From Pseudomonas viridiflava (GTDB taxonomy: Bacteria > Pseudomonadota > Gammaproteobacteria > Pseudomonadales > Pseudomonadaceae): a stretch of DNA of 64,000 nucleotides. Under the pieces are notes generated by a model that was given only the letters and a program-made list of their open reading frames with translations, did no database searches and was not told the DNA's origin. The stretch's first letter is position 1; each line of letters begins with the position of its first letter. Positions 45,239-54,458 of the stretch are shown piece by piece. Location: NCBI RefSeq assembly GCF_900573885.1, contig NZ_UPSE01000198.1, forward strand, positions 124,001-188,000, given 5' to 3'. The position numbers and the translations under genes were made by a program.

Positions 45239-46636
45239 ATGTCCGTCCTTTCTCCCCGCCAGGCGCTGGCTGAAGCCCGCCCGCAGCCGTTTTGGCAAGA
45301 CACCTGCCAGCGTGCCGCTATGGCACCGCCGCTTACGGCCGACATGCACGCCGATCTGGTTATCGTCGGCGGCGGGTTTCTCGGTTTATGGTCGGCGTTG
45401 CAGGCCCTTGAACGTTGGCCGAACGCCAGCGTGGTGGTGATCGAAGCCGGCAGATGTGGCGCCGAGGCCAGTGGCCGCAACGGCGGTTTTTGCGCGCCGA
45501 GCATTTCCCACGGAGTGTCCAATGCCCTGCGCCGCTGGCCAGACGAAGCCGAACAACTGATTCGCATCGGCCGCGACAACCTCACCGCGTACGCCGAAGA
45601 CGTGCAACGTTTTGGCCTCGACGTGGAGTTCGAACTGGCCGGCAAACTCAACGTCGCCAGCCAGCCTTGGCAAGTCGACGGCCTGCGCGCGATGCAGCGT
45701 AATTACCAACGATTCGGTGTGGCGTGCGAGTTTCTCGAGGGCGACGCACTGCGGGACAAACTCGATTCCCCTGCCTACGTCGCCGGTGTGTTCGAGCCTA
45801 ATTACGCCTTGATCAACCCGGCGAAAATGATTGCCGAGTTGCGCCGTGTTTGCCTGGCGCGCGGCGTGGCGCTGTTCGAACACTCACCCGTTACGGGGCT
45901 GCACAGCGACGGCCATCAGCAGCGCGTGCAAACCCGGTTGGGCTCGGTGCGCGCCGGCAAGGTGGTGCTCGCCACCAATATCGCGCCGCCGTTGCTGGGC
46001 AAACTCAAATCCGCCGTGGTGCCGATCTACGATTACTCGCTGGTCACCGAACCGCTGACCGACGCCCAACTGGGCGCCATCGGCTGGCGTGAGCGCTACG
46101 GCATTGCCGACAGCGGCAACCAGTTCCACTACCTGCGCAAAACCGCCGACAACCGCATGCTGTGGGCCGGCTACGACGCCATCTACCACTTTGGCAGCCG
46201 CCGCGACGAAGCGCTTACCCAGCGCCCGGAAAGCTTCGAGCGCCTGGCTGAACAGTTTCAGGCCACCTTTCCGGCGCTGGCAGGGGTGAAATTCACCCAC
46301 GCCTGGGGCGGCATCATCGACACCTCGGCGCGCACCACCTTGTTCTGCGGCACCGCCGCCAACGGCCAGGTTGCCTACGCCCAGGGCTTTACCGGCCAGG
46401 GCGTGTCGGCCACACGCTTCGCCGCGCTGACGGTGCTTGACCTGCTCGAAGGGCTGCGCAACGAACGCACGCAGCTGGCCATGACCTCCACCGCGCCGTT
46501 TCCGTTTCCGCCCGAGCCGCTGCGCTACGCCGGCATTCGCCTGGCCCAGCGCGCGCTGGCCCATGAGGACCGCACGGGCGAGCGCAGCCTGTTGCTCAAA
46601 GGCTTCGATGCCTTGGGCGTTGGCTTTGATTCCTGA
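45239..46636 (+). CDS. FAD-dependent amine oxidoreductase (PuuB/DAO-like)
   Basis: 465 residues from ATG 45239 with GGAG at 45228-45231. FAD-binding Rossmann motif VIVGGGFLGLWSALQAL near residue 36, then EAGRCGAEASGRNGGF, typical of the DadA/PuuB oxidase family (gamma-glutamylputrescine oxidase). C-terminal WGGIIDTSARTT and GFTGQGVSATRFAAL complete the FAD pocket. It should oxidise a secondary or primary amine. It is followed by a cupin gene and near a polyamine-type ABC importer. Confidence 0.85.
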   Translation: MSVLSPRQALAEARPQPFWQDTCQRAAMAPPLTADMHADLVIVGGGFLGLWSALQALERWPNASVVVIEAGRCGAEASGRNGGFCAPSISHGVSNALRRWPDEAEQLIRIGRDNLTAYAEDVQRFGLDVEFELAGKLNVASQPWQVDGLRAMQRNYQRFGVACEFLEGDALRDKLDSPAYVAGVFEPNYALINPAKMIAELRRVCLARGVALFEHSPVTGLHSDGHQQRVQTRLGSVRAGKVVLATNIAPPLLGKLKSAVVPIYDYSLVTEPLTDAQLGAIGWRERYGIADSGNQFHYLRKTADNRMLWAGYDAIYHFGSRRDEALTQRPESFERLAEQFQATFPALAGVKFTHAWGGIIDTSARTTLFCGTAANGQVAYAQGFTGQGVSATRFAALTVLDLLEGLRNERTQLAMTSTAPFPFPPEPLRYAGIRLAQRALAHEDRTGERSLLLKGFDALGVGFDS

Positions 46637-46661
46637 CTTTCTCTATCCCACGGAAGTGACC

Positions 46662-47027
46662 ATGACTACGCCTGCACCCCAACACGTTATCGACTTCGCC
46701 AACCCGCAGCTGGCGCCCGTCGAGTTCATCACCGACGACCCCAAAGCCGTCGACACGCCTTACACCGCGCGCAGTTGGCGGCACTTTGTGGAACCGAGCA
46801 AGAAAGCCACCGGCGGCATCTGGGAAGCGCCGCCGCACTTGGAACGCTGCGAGTGCGACTACGACGAGCTGTGCCATTTGCTCGAAGGGCAGGTGCGCCT
46901 GACCGACAGCGCGGGGGTAAGCCAGCAATTCACCGCCGGCGATACCTTTGTGGTGGCGGCGGGGTTCAAAGGCACGTGGGAGAACCTCACCAAGGTGCGC
47001 AAGGTGTTTATGATTTTGCGCGGTTGA
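46662..47027 (+). CDS. Cupin-domain protein (DUF861/ethanolamine-type)
   Basis: 121 residues from ATG 46662. Single cupin: ECDYDELCHLLEGQVRLTD for motif 1, then FTAGDTFVVAAGFKGTWENL for motif 2. Motif 1 lacks the canonical His pair, so metal binding is doubtful. The EGxVxLTD/GTW pattern is that of small cupins which accompany PuuB-like oxidases. It lies 25 bases after the oxidase gene and probably aids the same pathway. Confidence 0.82.
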   Translation: MTTPAPQHVIDFANPQLAPVEFITDDPKAVDTPYTARSWRHFVEPSKKATGGIWEAPPHLERCECDYDELCHLLEGQVRLTDSAGVSQQFTAGDTFVVAAGFKGTWENLTKVRKVFMILRG

Positions 47028-47039
47028 TCGGCATCGCTT

Positions 47040-47933
47040 TCAACCCACTCGCTCAATCAATTCGAGTTCGCGAACCAGCCAGTCCGCAAACGCTTTGGCC
47101 AGGTCGTTCGCACCGCGCGGCGGCATGATGATGAAGTAGGGGTGGGGCGCCGGGAATTCGATGTCGAACAGGCGAATCAGCGTGCCCTGGGCCAGTTGTT
47201 CGCCGGCCAGAATATGGTCGCTGATGGTGATGCCGCCGCCGGCAATCGCCGCCGCAATGGTCAGCGAGGCATCGGGCAGGTAGATGTTCTGCCGGCCGCG
47301 CAGGCTGGGTATGCCGGCGGCGAGGAAGTAACGGCTCCAGTCGTAACCGTCGTCTTCGTGCAGCAATACCTGGCGCGCCAGGTCGCGGGGTTTGCGCAAG
47401 GGCTCGCTGCCGTTGAGCAGGCGCGGGCTGCACACCGGGAAGTACAGAATGTCGCCCAGTGCGGCAATGCGCTGGCCTTCCACTTCGCTGTCGCCGAAGG
47501 AGATGACCATGTCCACGTCCTGGTTGGCCTGGTCGATGGAGAGCAAATGCAGAGACACCTCGGGGTAGTCGCGCAAAAAGCGTTCGAGCATGCCGGAGAT
47601 GCGCGCCAGCAAGGCCGGGGCGCAGGCGATGCGCAAGTCGCCGGCGGGCGTGGCGGTGGGCAGCGCGGTGTGAATGTCGCGCAGTTGCTCGAAGGCGCCG
47701 TTTACCAGCTGGCTGAGCTTGCGGCCGGCCGACGTCAGGTGCACGCCCTTGGCGTGGCGCTCCACCAGCGCTACTTGCAGTTCTTCTTCCAGTTTTTTTA
47801 TCTGATGGCTGACGGCGCTGTGGGTGACGTGCAGCTCCAGCGCCGCCGCGCCCGTGCTGCCTTGGCGAACCAATGCCTCAAAAGCGCGCAGGGCGATCAG
47901 GGAGGGCAGTCTGCGTGTCGCTTTCAGGGGCAT
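47040..47933 (-). CDS. LysR-family regulator (GcvA-like) of the ABC importer
   Basis: 297 residues from ATG 47933 (an in-frame ATG at 47996 is also possible; neither has a strong ribosome site). The helix-turn-helix has the GcvA-group pattern LIALRAFEALVRQGSTGAAA then HVTHSAVSHQIKKLEEEL. Effector domain follows. It is divergent from the ABC operon, separated by an AT-rich region of about 130 bases, so it probably controls the importer and the two hydrolases. Confidence 0.87.
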   Translation of the reverse strand: MPLKATRRLPSLIALRAFEALVRQGSTGAAALELHVTHSAVSHQIKKLEEELQVALVERHAKGVHLTSAGRKLSQLVNGAFEQLRDIHTALPTATPAGDLRIACAPALLARISGMLERFLRDYPEVSLHLLSIDQANQDVDMVISFGDSEVEGQRIAALGDILYFPVCSPRLLNGSEPLRKPRDLARQVLLHEDDGYDWSRYFLAAGIPSLRGRQNIYLPDASLTIAAAIAGGGITISDHILAGEQLAQGTLIRLFDIEFPAPHPYFIIMPPRGANDLAKAFADWLVRELELIERVG

Positions 47934-48063
47934 TTTCGGCTGCTTTTGGTTAGTTAAATTCACATTCAACCTAGAAAACAAATCATTTGATGTCAATTAA
48001 ATTTGCCCTGACGATAGGGTCACAAGAGGGCGCTTCGAGCGCCGCGAGCGAGAGGTAAGGTGC

Positions 48064-49164
48064 ATGGCCGTTTCCCCTGAACATTTCGTCGACCTGCAAC
48101 AGTTGGGTAAAACCTACGGCGAAACCCGCGCCTTGAGCGACCTGACGCTGCACATCAAGCGCGGCGAATTCCTCACCTTGCTCGGCCCCTCCGGTTCAGG
48201 AAAAAGCACCACGCTGATGATGCTCGCCGGCTTCGAGCAGCCGAGCGAAGGGCGCATTCTGTGCAACGGTCAGGACATCACCGGGCAGCCTGCCGACCAG
48301 CGTAATTTCGGCGTGGTGTTTCAGGGCTACGCGCTGTTCCCGCACATGACCGTCGAGCAGAACATCGCCTACCCCTTGAAGGTGCGCAAAGTGCCCACCG
48401 CGCAAATCAACGAGCGCGTCGGCCGCATGCTCGAACGGGTAGGGCTGGAGGGCAAAGGCCAGCGTCAGATCAAACAGCTTTCCGGTGGTCAGCAACAGCG
48501 CGTGGCGCTGGCGCGCGCGCTGGTGTTCGAGCCGCCGTTGTTGCTTCTGGATGAGCCGCTGTCGGCCCTCGATCGCCGCTTGCGCCAGGAGATGCAAGGC
48601 GAGCTGGCGCGCATGCACAAAGAATTCGGCACCACCTTTGTGTTCGTTACCCACGACCAGGAAGAAGCCCTGGCATTGTCCGATCGCGTGGCCGTGTTCA
48701 ACCACGGGCGCCTGGAACAATTGGGTACGCCGCAAGAAGTGTACGAGCGCCCGGCCAGTCGCTTTGTCGCCAACTTTCTCGGCGACACCAACTTGCTCAA
48801 AGTGGGCAATGTCAGCCGCCGCGACGAAATGCTGGTGTGCAGTTATCACGACCGCCCGCTCTGGGTGACCCAAGGCATTCAACAGCCGCTGCCGCCGGCC
48901 AGCGGCGACACCTGGCTGGCCATTCGCCCGGAACACGTGGAGCTGCAACCCTTCGCCCAGGCCGGTAACGGCAACGGCGTGGTGGCGCAGATGGAACACC
49001 TCACCTACCTCGGCACCCACGTGAATGTGGACTTGCGCACCGCCAATGCCCAAGCCATCGCGCTGCGCATTCCGGTCAGCCACCCGCTCTTGAACAGCCT
49101 CGAAGCGGGCCAGCCGTACTGGTGCGCGTGGTCGCGCCAGCATGGGCATCTGATTTCCACGTAA
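48064..49164 (+). CDS. Spermidine/putrescine-type ABC transporter ATPase
   Basis: 366 residues, PotA/PotG type. Walker [10 protein letters not shown] (about 41-49), Q loop [11 protein letters not shown], signature [11 protein letters not shown] (about 140), Walker [16 protein letters not shown], switch His in [11 protein letters not shown]-terminal TOBE domain (about 285-365) is present ([12 protein letters not shown]). First gene of a transporter operon of four genes followed by two hydrolases. Confidence 0.9.
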   Translation: MAVSPEHFVDLQQLGKTYGETRALSDLTLHIKRGEFLTLLGPSGSGKSTTLMMLAGFEQPSEGRILCNGQDITGQPADQRNFGVVFQGYALFPHMTVEQNIAYPLKVRKVPTAQINERVGRMLERVGLEGKGQRQIKQLSGGQQQRVALARALVFEPPLLLLDEPLSALDRRLRQEMQGELARMHKEFGTTFVFVTHDQEEALALSDRVAVFNHGRLEQLGTPQEVYERPASRFVANFLGDTNLLKVGNVSRRDEMLVCSYHDRPLWVTQGIQQPLPPASGDTWLAIRPEHVELQPFAQAGNGNGVVAQMEHLTYLGTHVNVDLRTANAQAIALRIPVSHPLLNSLEAGQPYWCAWSRQHGHLIST

Positions 49165-49243
49165 CCGCACACCGCACAAAAACAGCTGCTTTCTAATAAC
49201 AACAGTTCGATCACCTGCCGCCACGCTCGAAGGGGAACCTGGG

Positions 49244-50359
49244 ATGAAAGACAAACAGCGCTTTATCGACGACGCCGTAGAAATTGCTCAGCAGCGCGTG
49301 GAGGCGGGCAGCCTCAGTCGCCGCAGCTTCAACCAGATGCTCATGGTGCTGGCGGCCGCAGCCGGCATGGGCCCGATGCGCCATGCGTTCGCCGGCGGCG
49401 GCTCGCTGGTGGTGGCCAACTGGGGCGGCGACGCGGTGCCGGCGTTCGAGAAAAGCTTTGGCGGTTTCAACGCCGACAGCGGCTTGAAGCTGATGATCGA
49501 CGGCAGCGGCCCCACCGAAGGCGCGGTGAAAACTCAAGTGAACAGCGGCGCGGTGCGCTGGGACGTGTGCGACGGCGAAATGTATTCGTCGTATCGCCTG
49601 GGCAAAGAGGGTGTGTTGACGCCGCTGGATTACAGCGTGATCGACAAGTCGCTGATCGGCTACGGCGACATCCACGAGTTCGGCCTGGCCAACTACACCT
49701 ACAGCTACGTGATCGGTTTCGACGCGAAGAAATTCGGCAAGAATCCGCCGAAAAGCTGGGCCGATTTCTGGGACGTGAAGAAATTCCCCGGCAAGCGCAC
49801 CTTGTACAAATGGATGAGCGCCAACCTCGAATGCGCCTTGCTTGCCGACGGCGTTCCGGCCGATCAGCTGTACCCGCTGGATGTCGACCGCGCCCTGCGC
49901 AAAATCGAAGAGCTGATGCCGCACGTGGTCACCCATTGGTCTACCGGCGCCGAGTCGCAGCAACTGCTGCGTGACGGCGAAGTGAGCATGGGGCAGATGT
50001 GGCACACCCGCGCCGAACTGGTGAAGCAAGACACCGGCGGCGCCATCGACTGGACCTTCGACAACGCCATCGTCGCGCCGTCGGTGTGGTTCGTGCCAAA
50101 GGGCAACCCGGCCGGCGCCGCCAACGCCATGAAGTTCATCGCCTACGCCTTGCGCCCGGAAGTGCAGGCGCGGCTGATGGAGGTCTACAACATGGGCCCG
50201 GTAGACGCCAAGGCGAACAGCCTGTTGTCGGCCGAATTGCAGCGCATCAACCCCACCGCACCGGCCAACCTGAGCAAGCAGGTATCCATGAACAACCTCT
50301 GGTACGCCGATCACTACAGCGAAACCCTCGACCGTTACCTGGCGCTGATTGGTGGTTGA
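49244..50359 (+). CDS. Periplasmic polyamine-type binding protein (Tat-type signal)
   Basis: 371 residues, PotD family. The N-terminus has SRRSFNQMLMVLAAAAG at about 25-41, a twin-arginine pattern preceding a hydrophobic stretch and HAFAGG, so the protein may be exported folded by Tat. The mature part has VVANWGGDAVPAFEKSFGGF at the start and the domain hinge ANYTYSYVIGFDAKKFG near 155-170. Trp and Asp residues for amine binding are plausible (WDVCDGEMYSS) but not assured. One base separates it from the first permease gene. Confidence 0.88.
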   Translation: MKDKQRFIDDAVEIAQQRVEAGSLSRRSFNQMLMVLAAAAGMGPMRHAFAGGGSLVVANWGGDAVPAFEKSFGGFNADSGLKLMIDGSGPTEGAVKTQVNSGAVRWDVCDGEMYSSYRLGKEGVLTPLDYSVIDKSLIGYGDIHEFGLANYTYSYVIGFDAKKFGKNPPKSWADFWDVKKFPGKRTLYKWMSANLECALLADGVPADQLYPLDVDRALRKIEELMPHVVTHWSTGAESQQLLRDGEVSMGQMWHTRAELVKQDTGGAIDWTFDNAIVAPSVWFVPKGNPAGAANAMKFIAYALRPEVQARLMEVYNMGPVDAKANSLLSAELQRINPTAPANLSKQVSMNNLWYADHYSETLDRYLALIGG

Positions 50360-50360
50360 T

Positions 50361-51224
50361 ATGCACGCCACAACCGCCCTCAAAAGCAGCCAGGGCACGC
50401 TGCGCATTTATGCGCTGCTGATACTGCCGTTGCCGCTGCTGATCGTGCTTGGCTACCTGCTACCGACCCTCGGCGTGCTCGGCTGGAGCGTGAGCCTGCC
50501 GAAAGTCGGCCTGCAGAACTACGCCACCGTGCTCGACAGCGCAGCGATTCAGACGGTGATCTGGCGCACCTTGCGCCTGTGCCTGCTGACGACGGTAATC
50601 AGTGTGGCAATCGCCTACCTGATCGCCTTTCGCTGGCGCTTCGCCTCGGCGCGAGGGCGGCTGATGATCGAGCTGTTTGTGCTGCTGCCGTTCTGGTTGT
50701 CGATGCTGATTCGCGCCTTCGCCTGGCTGGTGCTGCTGCGCAATGACGGCCTGGTGAACCAGAGCCTGCTGACCCTCGGGCTGGTAGACGAACCGCTGGC
50801 GCTGGTGCGCAACGAGTTGGGGGCGTTGATTGGCATGGTGCATTTCATGGTGCCGTACGCCGTGCTGCCGCTGCTGTCGTCGATGCGGCAGGTGGACGAC
50901 AGCCTGCTCAGGGCATCGAGCAGCCTGGGCGCCGGGCGCTGGCAGACCTTGCGCGACGTGTTCGTGCCGCTGACCGTGCCCGGCGTGGCAGCGGCGTCGG
51001 CCACGGTGTTTGTGTTCAGCCTCGGTTGCTTCGTCACCCCGGCACTGCTGGGCGGCGGCAAGGCGGCGATGCTGGCGGAAAGCATCTACATCCAGATGTT
51101 CCAGCTCTCCAACTGGGGCCTCGGCGCGGCCTTGAGCATTGTGCTGATGGCGATGGTGGCGGTGTGCGCCGTGGTGTTCGGCAAGCTGGTTGGCTTTGCA
51201 CGGTTTACGGGGAGAAGCGCATGA
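50361..51224 (+). CDS. Polyamine-type ABC transporter permease 1
   Basis: 287 residues, PotB type, about six membrane helices. ATG 50361 follows the binding-protein stop by one base. The conserved EAA loop lies near residue 185 (LLRASSSLGAGRWQTLRDVFVPLTVPGV split). FWLSMLIRAFAWLVLLRNDGLVN is the typical PotB segment. Overlaps the second permease gene by four bases (ATGA). Confidence 0.88.
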   Translation: MHATTALKSSQGTLRIYALLILPLPLLIVLGYLLPTLGVLGWSVSLPKVGLQNYATVLDSAAIQTVIWRTLRLCLLTTVISVAIAYLIAFRWRFASARGRLMIELFVLLPFWLSMLIRAFAWLVLLRNDGLVNQSLLTLGLVDEPLALVRNELGALIGMVHFMVPYAVLPLLSSMRQVDDSLLRASSSLGAGRWQTLRDVFVPLTVPGVAAASATVFVFSLGCFVTPALLGGGKAAMLAESIYIQMFQLSNWGLGAALSIVLMAMVAVCAVVFGKLVGFARFTGRSA

Positions 51225-52075
51225 ATAGCGGCCGCGTAATAAGCCGCGTGGCAACGCCCACGCTAGCGACTCCGGCGGTGAGCAGACCGCGCATCAACCT
51301 GGCACGTGGGCTGTCGATTGTCGCCATGCTACTGGCCGCGCTGTTCTTGCTGCTGCCGATTCTGGTGATTGTGCCGCTGTCGTTTGGCGACCAGCGCTAC
51401 CTGGCGTTTCCCGACGGCGCCTGGTCGCTGCGTCACTACTTGACGCTGCTCGACACCGCCTGGCTCAGCTCGATTCTGCAAAGCCTGGGCCTGGCGATTG
51501 CAGTGGGCGTGGTGAGCACGGTGCTGTCGTTTCTGTTCGCCACCGGCATCTGGCTGGAGCCGCGTTACCGCGTGCTGCTCAGCGCCGTGGTGCTGCTGCC
51601 GATGATCGTGCCGCAGGTGGTGTCGGCCATGTCGATCTACTACCTCGGCGCCAAGGTGAAGCAGCTCGACTCGCTGATTGGCGTCGGCTACGGCCATTTG
51701 TTGATGGCCCTGCCGTACTCGCTGATCGCCATGCTGGTGGCCTACAGCCGGCTCGACACCAGCCTCTACAAAGCCTCGCGCTCCCTGGGCGCCGGGCTGG
51801 GTACGACCATGCGCCATGTGCTGATGCCCAACGTGCGCGGTGGCCTGGCGGGCAGCTTTTTCATGGCATTCATCATGTCGTGGGAAGAAGTGGTGGTGAC
51901 CTTGTTCACCAGCGGCCTGCATGTGATTACCGTGCCCAAACGCATTTGGGACGGCCTGCGCTACAACCTCGACCCCGCCATCGCCGCGCTGTCCACGGTG
52001 ATGGTGGTGATCACCCTGGTGGTCTTGCTGGTGCGCCTGTACCGGCACGACCACACCGCCTCACCGGGTCGCTAG
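51221..52075 (+). CDS. Polyamine-type ABC transporter permease 2
   Basis: 284 residues from ATG 51221 at the ATGA overlap, PotC type with six helices. The N-terminal 25 residues are polar before the first helix (LSIVAMLLAALFLLLPILVIVPLSF). EAA loop LYKASRSLGAGLGTTMRHVLMPNV is near residues 184-208. It completes the importer. 75 bases separate it from the M24 gene, with a strong AAGGAGGG ribosome site there. Confidence 0.88.
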   Translation: MNSGRVISRVATPTLATPAVSRPRINLARGLSIVAMLLAALFLLLPILVIVPLSFGDQRYLAFPDGAWSLRHYLTLLDTAWLSSILQSLGLAIAVGVVSTVLSFLFATGIWLEPRYRVLLSAVVLLPMIVPQVVSAMSIYYLGAKVKQLDSLIGVGYGHLLMALPYSLIAMLVAYSRLDTSLYKASRSLGAGLGTTMRHVLMPNVRGGLAGSFFMAFIMSWEEVVVTLFTSGLHVITVPKRIWDGLRYNLDPAIAALSTVMVVITLVVLLVRLYRHDHTASPGR

Positions 52076-52150
52076 CCGGCCCAGGCTCCACGTCGAGCCA
52101 ATCAGACAACCCAAACAAATGAGCACCTTTTCCCTAAGGAGGGATTCGCC

Positions 52151-53302
52151 ATGATGACTGCTTTTCCGCTGCGCACTTACCGCCAACGTATGGAGGCCGT
52201 AAAACGCCGCATGAGCGAGCGCGGGCTCGACGCGCTGGTGATCAACTACCCCGACAACATCAACTACCTCACCGGCTTCGACAGCCTGGGTTTCCTCTGG
52301 TACCAGGCGCTGATCATCTCGCCGAAACTGGCCAACCCGATTTTCCTCACCCGCACCAGTGAAGAGCCGTGCACCTTTGAACTGTCGTGCCTGGAAGAGG
52401 GCATTTTTTACGACATCGCCAAGCAAGACCCGCTGCGCATCGTCGCTGACTCGCTGGAAGAACTGGGCCTGAGCCAGGGCCGCATCGGCCTGGAAATGCA
52501 AGCCTCGACCTTTAGCGCGCTGCAATACACCACGCTGCTCGGCCATATGCCCCACGCCCATTTTGAAGATGCTTCCGTGGTGGTGGCCGAAGAACGCCTG
52601 ATCAAAACCGCCGAAGAAATCGAATACCAACGCACCGCCGCGCGCATGGCCGACCAGGGTATGCGCGCCGCCTTTGAAGCGCTGCGCCCGGGCATGTCGG
52701 AGGTGCAAATCTCCGGCATCGTCGCCAAGGCCCTGGGCGATGCCGGCAGCGAATACGCCGCCATCAGCCCCATGTGCGCCACCGGCCGGCGCAGCACCAT
52801 GACCCACGCCATGCCGCACCGCCTGACCATCAGCCCCGGCGACGTGGTGATTCTGGAACACGCCGGCGTATGCAACCGCTACCACGCCATCCTCATGCGC
52901 AGCGCCGTGATCGGCAAACCCACCGCGCGGGTGCGGGAAGTGTCGACCCTGCTCACCGAAGCCTTCAACGCCGCCATCGACATCGCCAAGCCCGGTACGC
53001 CAGTGGGCGAGGCCAACCGCGTGTGCAACGAAATTCTCGACCGCATCGACCTCTCGCGCACCCGCGTGCACCGCATCGGTTACAGCCTGGGCCTGGCCTA
53101 CCCGCCAACCTGGCTGGAAGCGATGATGGTCGACGAGGCCGACGACCATGTGTTCCAGCCCAATATGTCGTTCTCCATCGAACCGAACCTGTCGCTCTAC
53201 AGCGAAGGCTTCGGCCTGAAACTGGGCGACACCGTGCTGTGCGGCAAAGACGGCTCGCAAAGCCTGTCGGACATTCCACCTGAACTGCACGTGATCGACT
53301 GA
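52151..53302 (+). CDS. Creatinase-like M24 family hydrolase
   Basis: 383 residues. Creatinase N-terminal domain about 1-140 (INYPDNINYLTGFDS), pita-bread C-terminal domain about 150-380. Metal-dependent M24 peptidases use Asp, Asp, His, Glu, Glu; here the Asp pair is replaced by ILEHAGVCNRYHA (about 237-250), like creatinase, which works without metal. SIEPNLSL holds the late Glu. Possible actions are hydrolysis of a cyclic or amidine-like C-N bond (creatinase, ectoine hydrolase DoeA). It is followed 10 bases later by the HDAC-like gene. Confidence 0.85.
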   Translation: MMTAFPLRTYRQRMEAVKRRMSERGLDALVINYPDNINYLTGFDSLGFLWYQALIISPKLANPIFLTRTSEEPCTFELSCLEEGIFYDIAKQDPLRIVADSLEELGLSQGRIGLEMQASTFSALQYTTLLGHMPHAHFEDASVVVAEERLIKTAEEIEYQRTAARMADQGMRAAFEALRPGMSEVQISGIVAKALGDAGSEYAAISPMCATGRRSTMTHAMPHRLTISPGDVVILEHAGVCNRYHAILMRSAVIGKPTARVREVSTLLTEAFNAAIDIAKPGTPVGEANRVCNEILDRIDLSRTRVHRIGYSLGLAYPPTWLEAMMVDEADDHVFQPNMSFSIEPNLSLYSEGFGLKLGDTVLCGKDGSQSLSDIPPELHVID

Positions 53303-53312
53303 GGAGCCTGGC

Positions 53313-54422
53313 ATGACTGCAACCATGGACGTGTTCTGGCACGACGATGTGCTGCGCCACGACACCGGTTACGGGGTGTTCGAGGCGCCGCCCAGCGCGT
53401 TGCTGGACGAACAAACCCAACACCCGGAAAGCAGCCCGCGCCTGGTCAACATGCGCGCGGTGCTGCGCAACGGCCCGGTGGCCAAACAGCTGACCTGGCA
53501 CGCCGGCCGCCACGCCAGTGAAGAGGAACTGCTGCGCTTTCACACCGCCGAGTACCTGCGCGACATCCAAAGCGCCGACGGCAACGGCCGGCGCTTCAGC
53601 AGCACCACGCTGATGAACACCGGCAGCCTAAAAGGCTTGCTGGCAGCGGCGGGCACCAGCATCGCCGCGCTGGAACGCACCCTCGCCAGTTGCCGGCCGG
53701 CCATGGCACTGGTGCGCCCACCAGGCCACCACGCCGCGCCGGCCATGGCCGACGGCTATTGCTTCTTCAACAACGTCGCCGTCGCCGCCCAAGCCGCGAG
53801 GGCCGCCGGCGCCGAGCGGGTGGCGATCATCGACTGGGACGTGCACCACGGCAACGGCACCCAGGCCGGCTTCTACGCCGACCCCAACGTGCTCACCGTT
53901 TCCCTGCACATGGACCACGGCGCCTGGGGCCCGAGCCACCCGCAAACCGGTGGCGTGGAAGAACGCGGCGAAGGGCCGGGCGTGGGCAGCAACCTCAACA
54001 TTCCGCTGCCCATGGGCGCCGGCGATGCCAGCTATGCGGCGGCGTTCGAACGCTTCGTCGAACCCACCGTGCGCGCGTTTGCGCCGCACCTGCTGATCAT
54101 CGCCAACGGCCTGGACGCCTCGCAATTCGACCCCAACGGCCGCCAATTGCTGACCATGAAAGGCTTCAACCACCTGGCCCAGCGCGCGCGGGTACTGGCT
54201 GATGAACTATGCGGTGGACGCCTGCTGGTCGTGCAAGAGGGCGGCTACAACCCGGCCTACAGCGCCTATTGCCTGCATGCTGCCAGCGAAGGGTTTCTCG
54301 GCCAGCCCGGCAGCCTGCCGGACCCGCTGGCGTATATGCCGGCGTTCGAGGCGCGCAGTGGGGCGGATATTCAGGCCTTGGCCGTGGCGCTGAATGAAGC
54401 GGGGTGGGATTTTCCGTTGTGA
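53313..54422 (+). CDS. Class II histone-deacetylase-like amidohydrolase
   Basis: 369 residues with AGGAG ahead of ATG 53313. All zinc deacetylase marks are present: RPPGHHA (about 143-149), DWDVHHGNGTQ with zinc ligands Asp and His (about 177-187), ANGLDASQFDP with the second Asp (about 263) and EGGYN with the transition-state Tyr. It resembles bacterial class II HDAH and acetylpolyamine amidohydrolases, which remove acyl groups from amines. With the polyamine-type importer upstream, the substrate is probably an N-acylated amine. Confidence 0.87.
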   Translation: MTATMDVFWHDDVLRHDTGYGVFEAPPSALLDEQTQHPESSPRLVNMRAVLRNGPVAKQLTWHAGRHASEEELLRFHTAEYLRDIQSADGNGRRFSSTTLMNTGSLKGLLAAAGTSIAALERTLASCRPAMALVRPPGHHAAPAMADGYCFFNNVAVAAQAARAAGAERVAIIDWDVHHGNGTQAGFYADPNVLTVSLHMDHGAWGPSHPQTGGVEERGEGPGVGSNLNIPLPMGAGDASYAAAFERFVEPTVRAFAPHLLIIANGLDASQFDPNGRQLLTMKGFNHLAQRARVLADELCGGRLLVVQEGGYNPAYSAYCLHAASEGFLGQPGSLPDPLAYMPAFEARSGADIQALAVALNEAGWDFPL

Positions 54423-54458
54423 TCAAACCAGCTCGACGGGTAGTTCCCGCCGAGCGGG

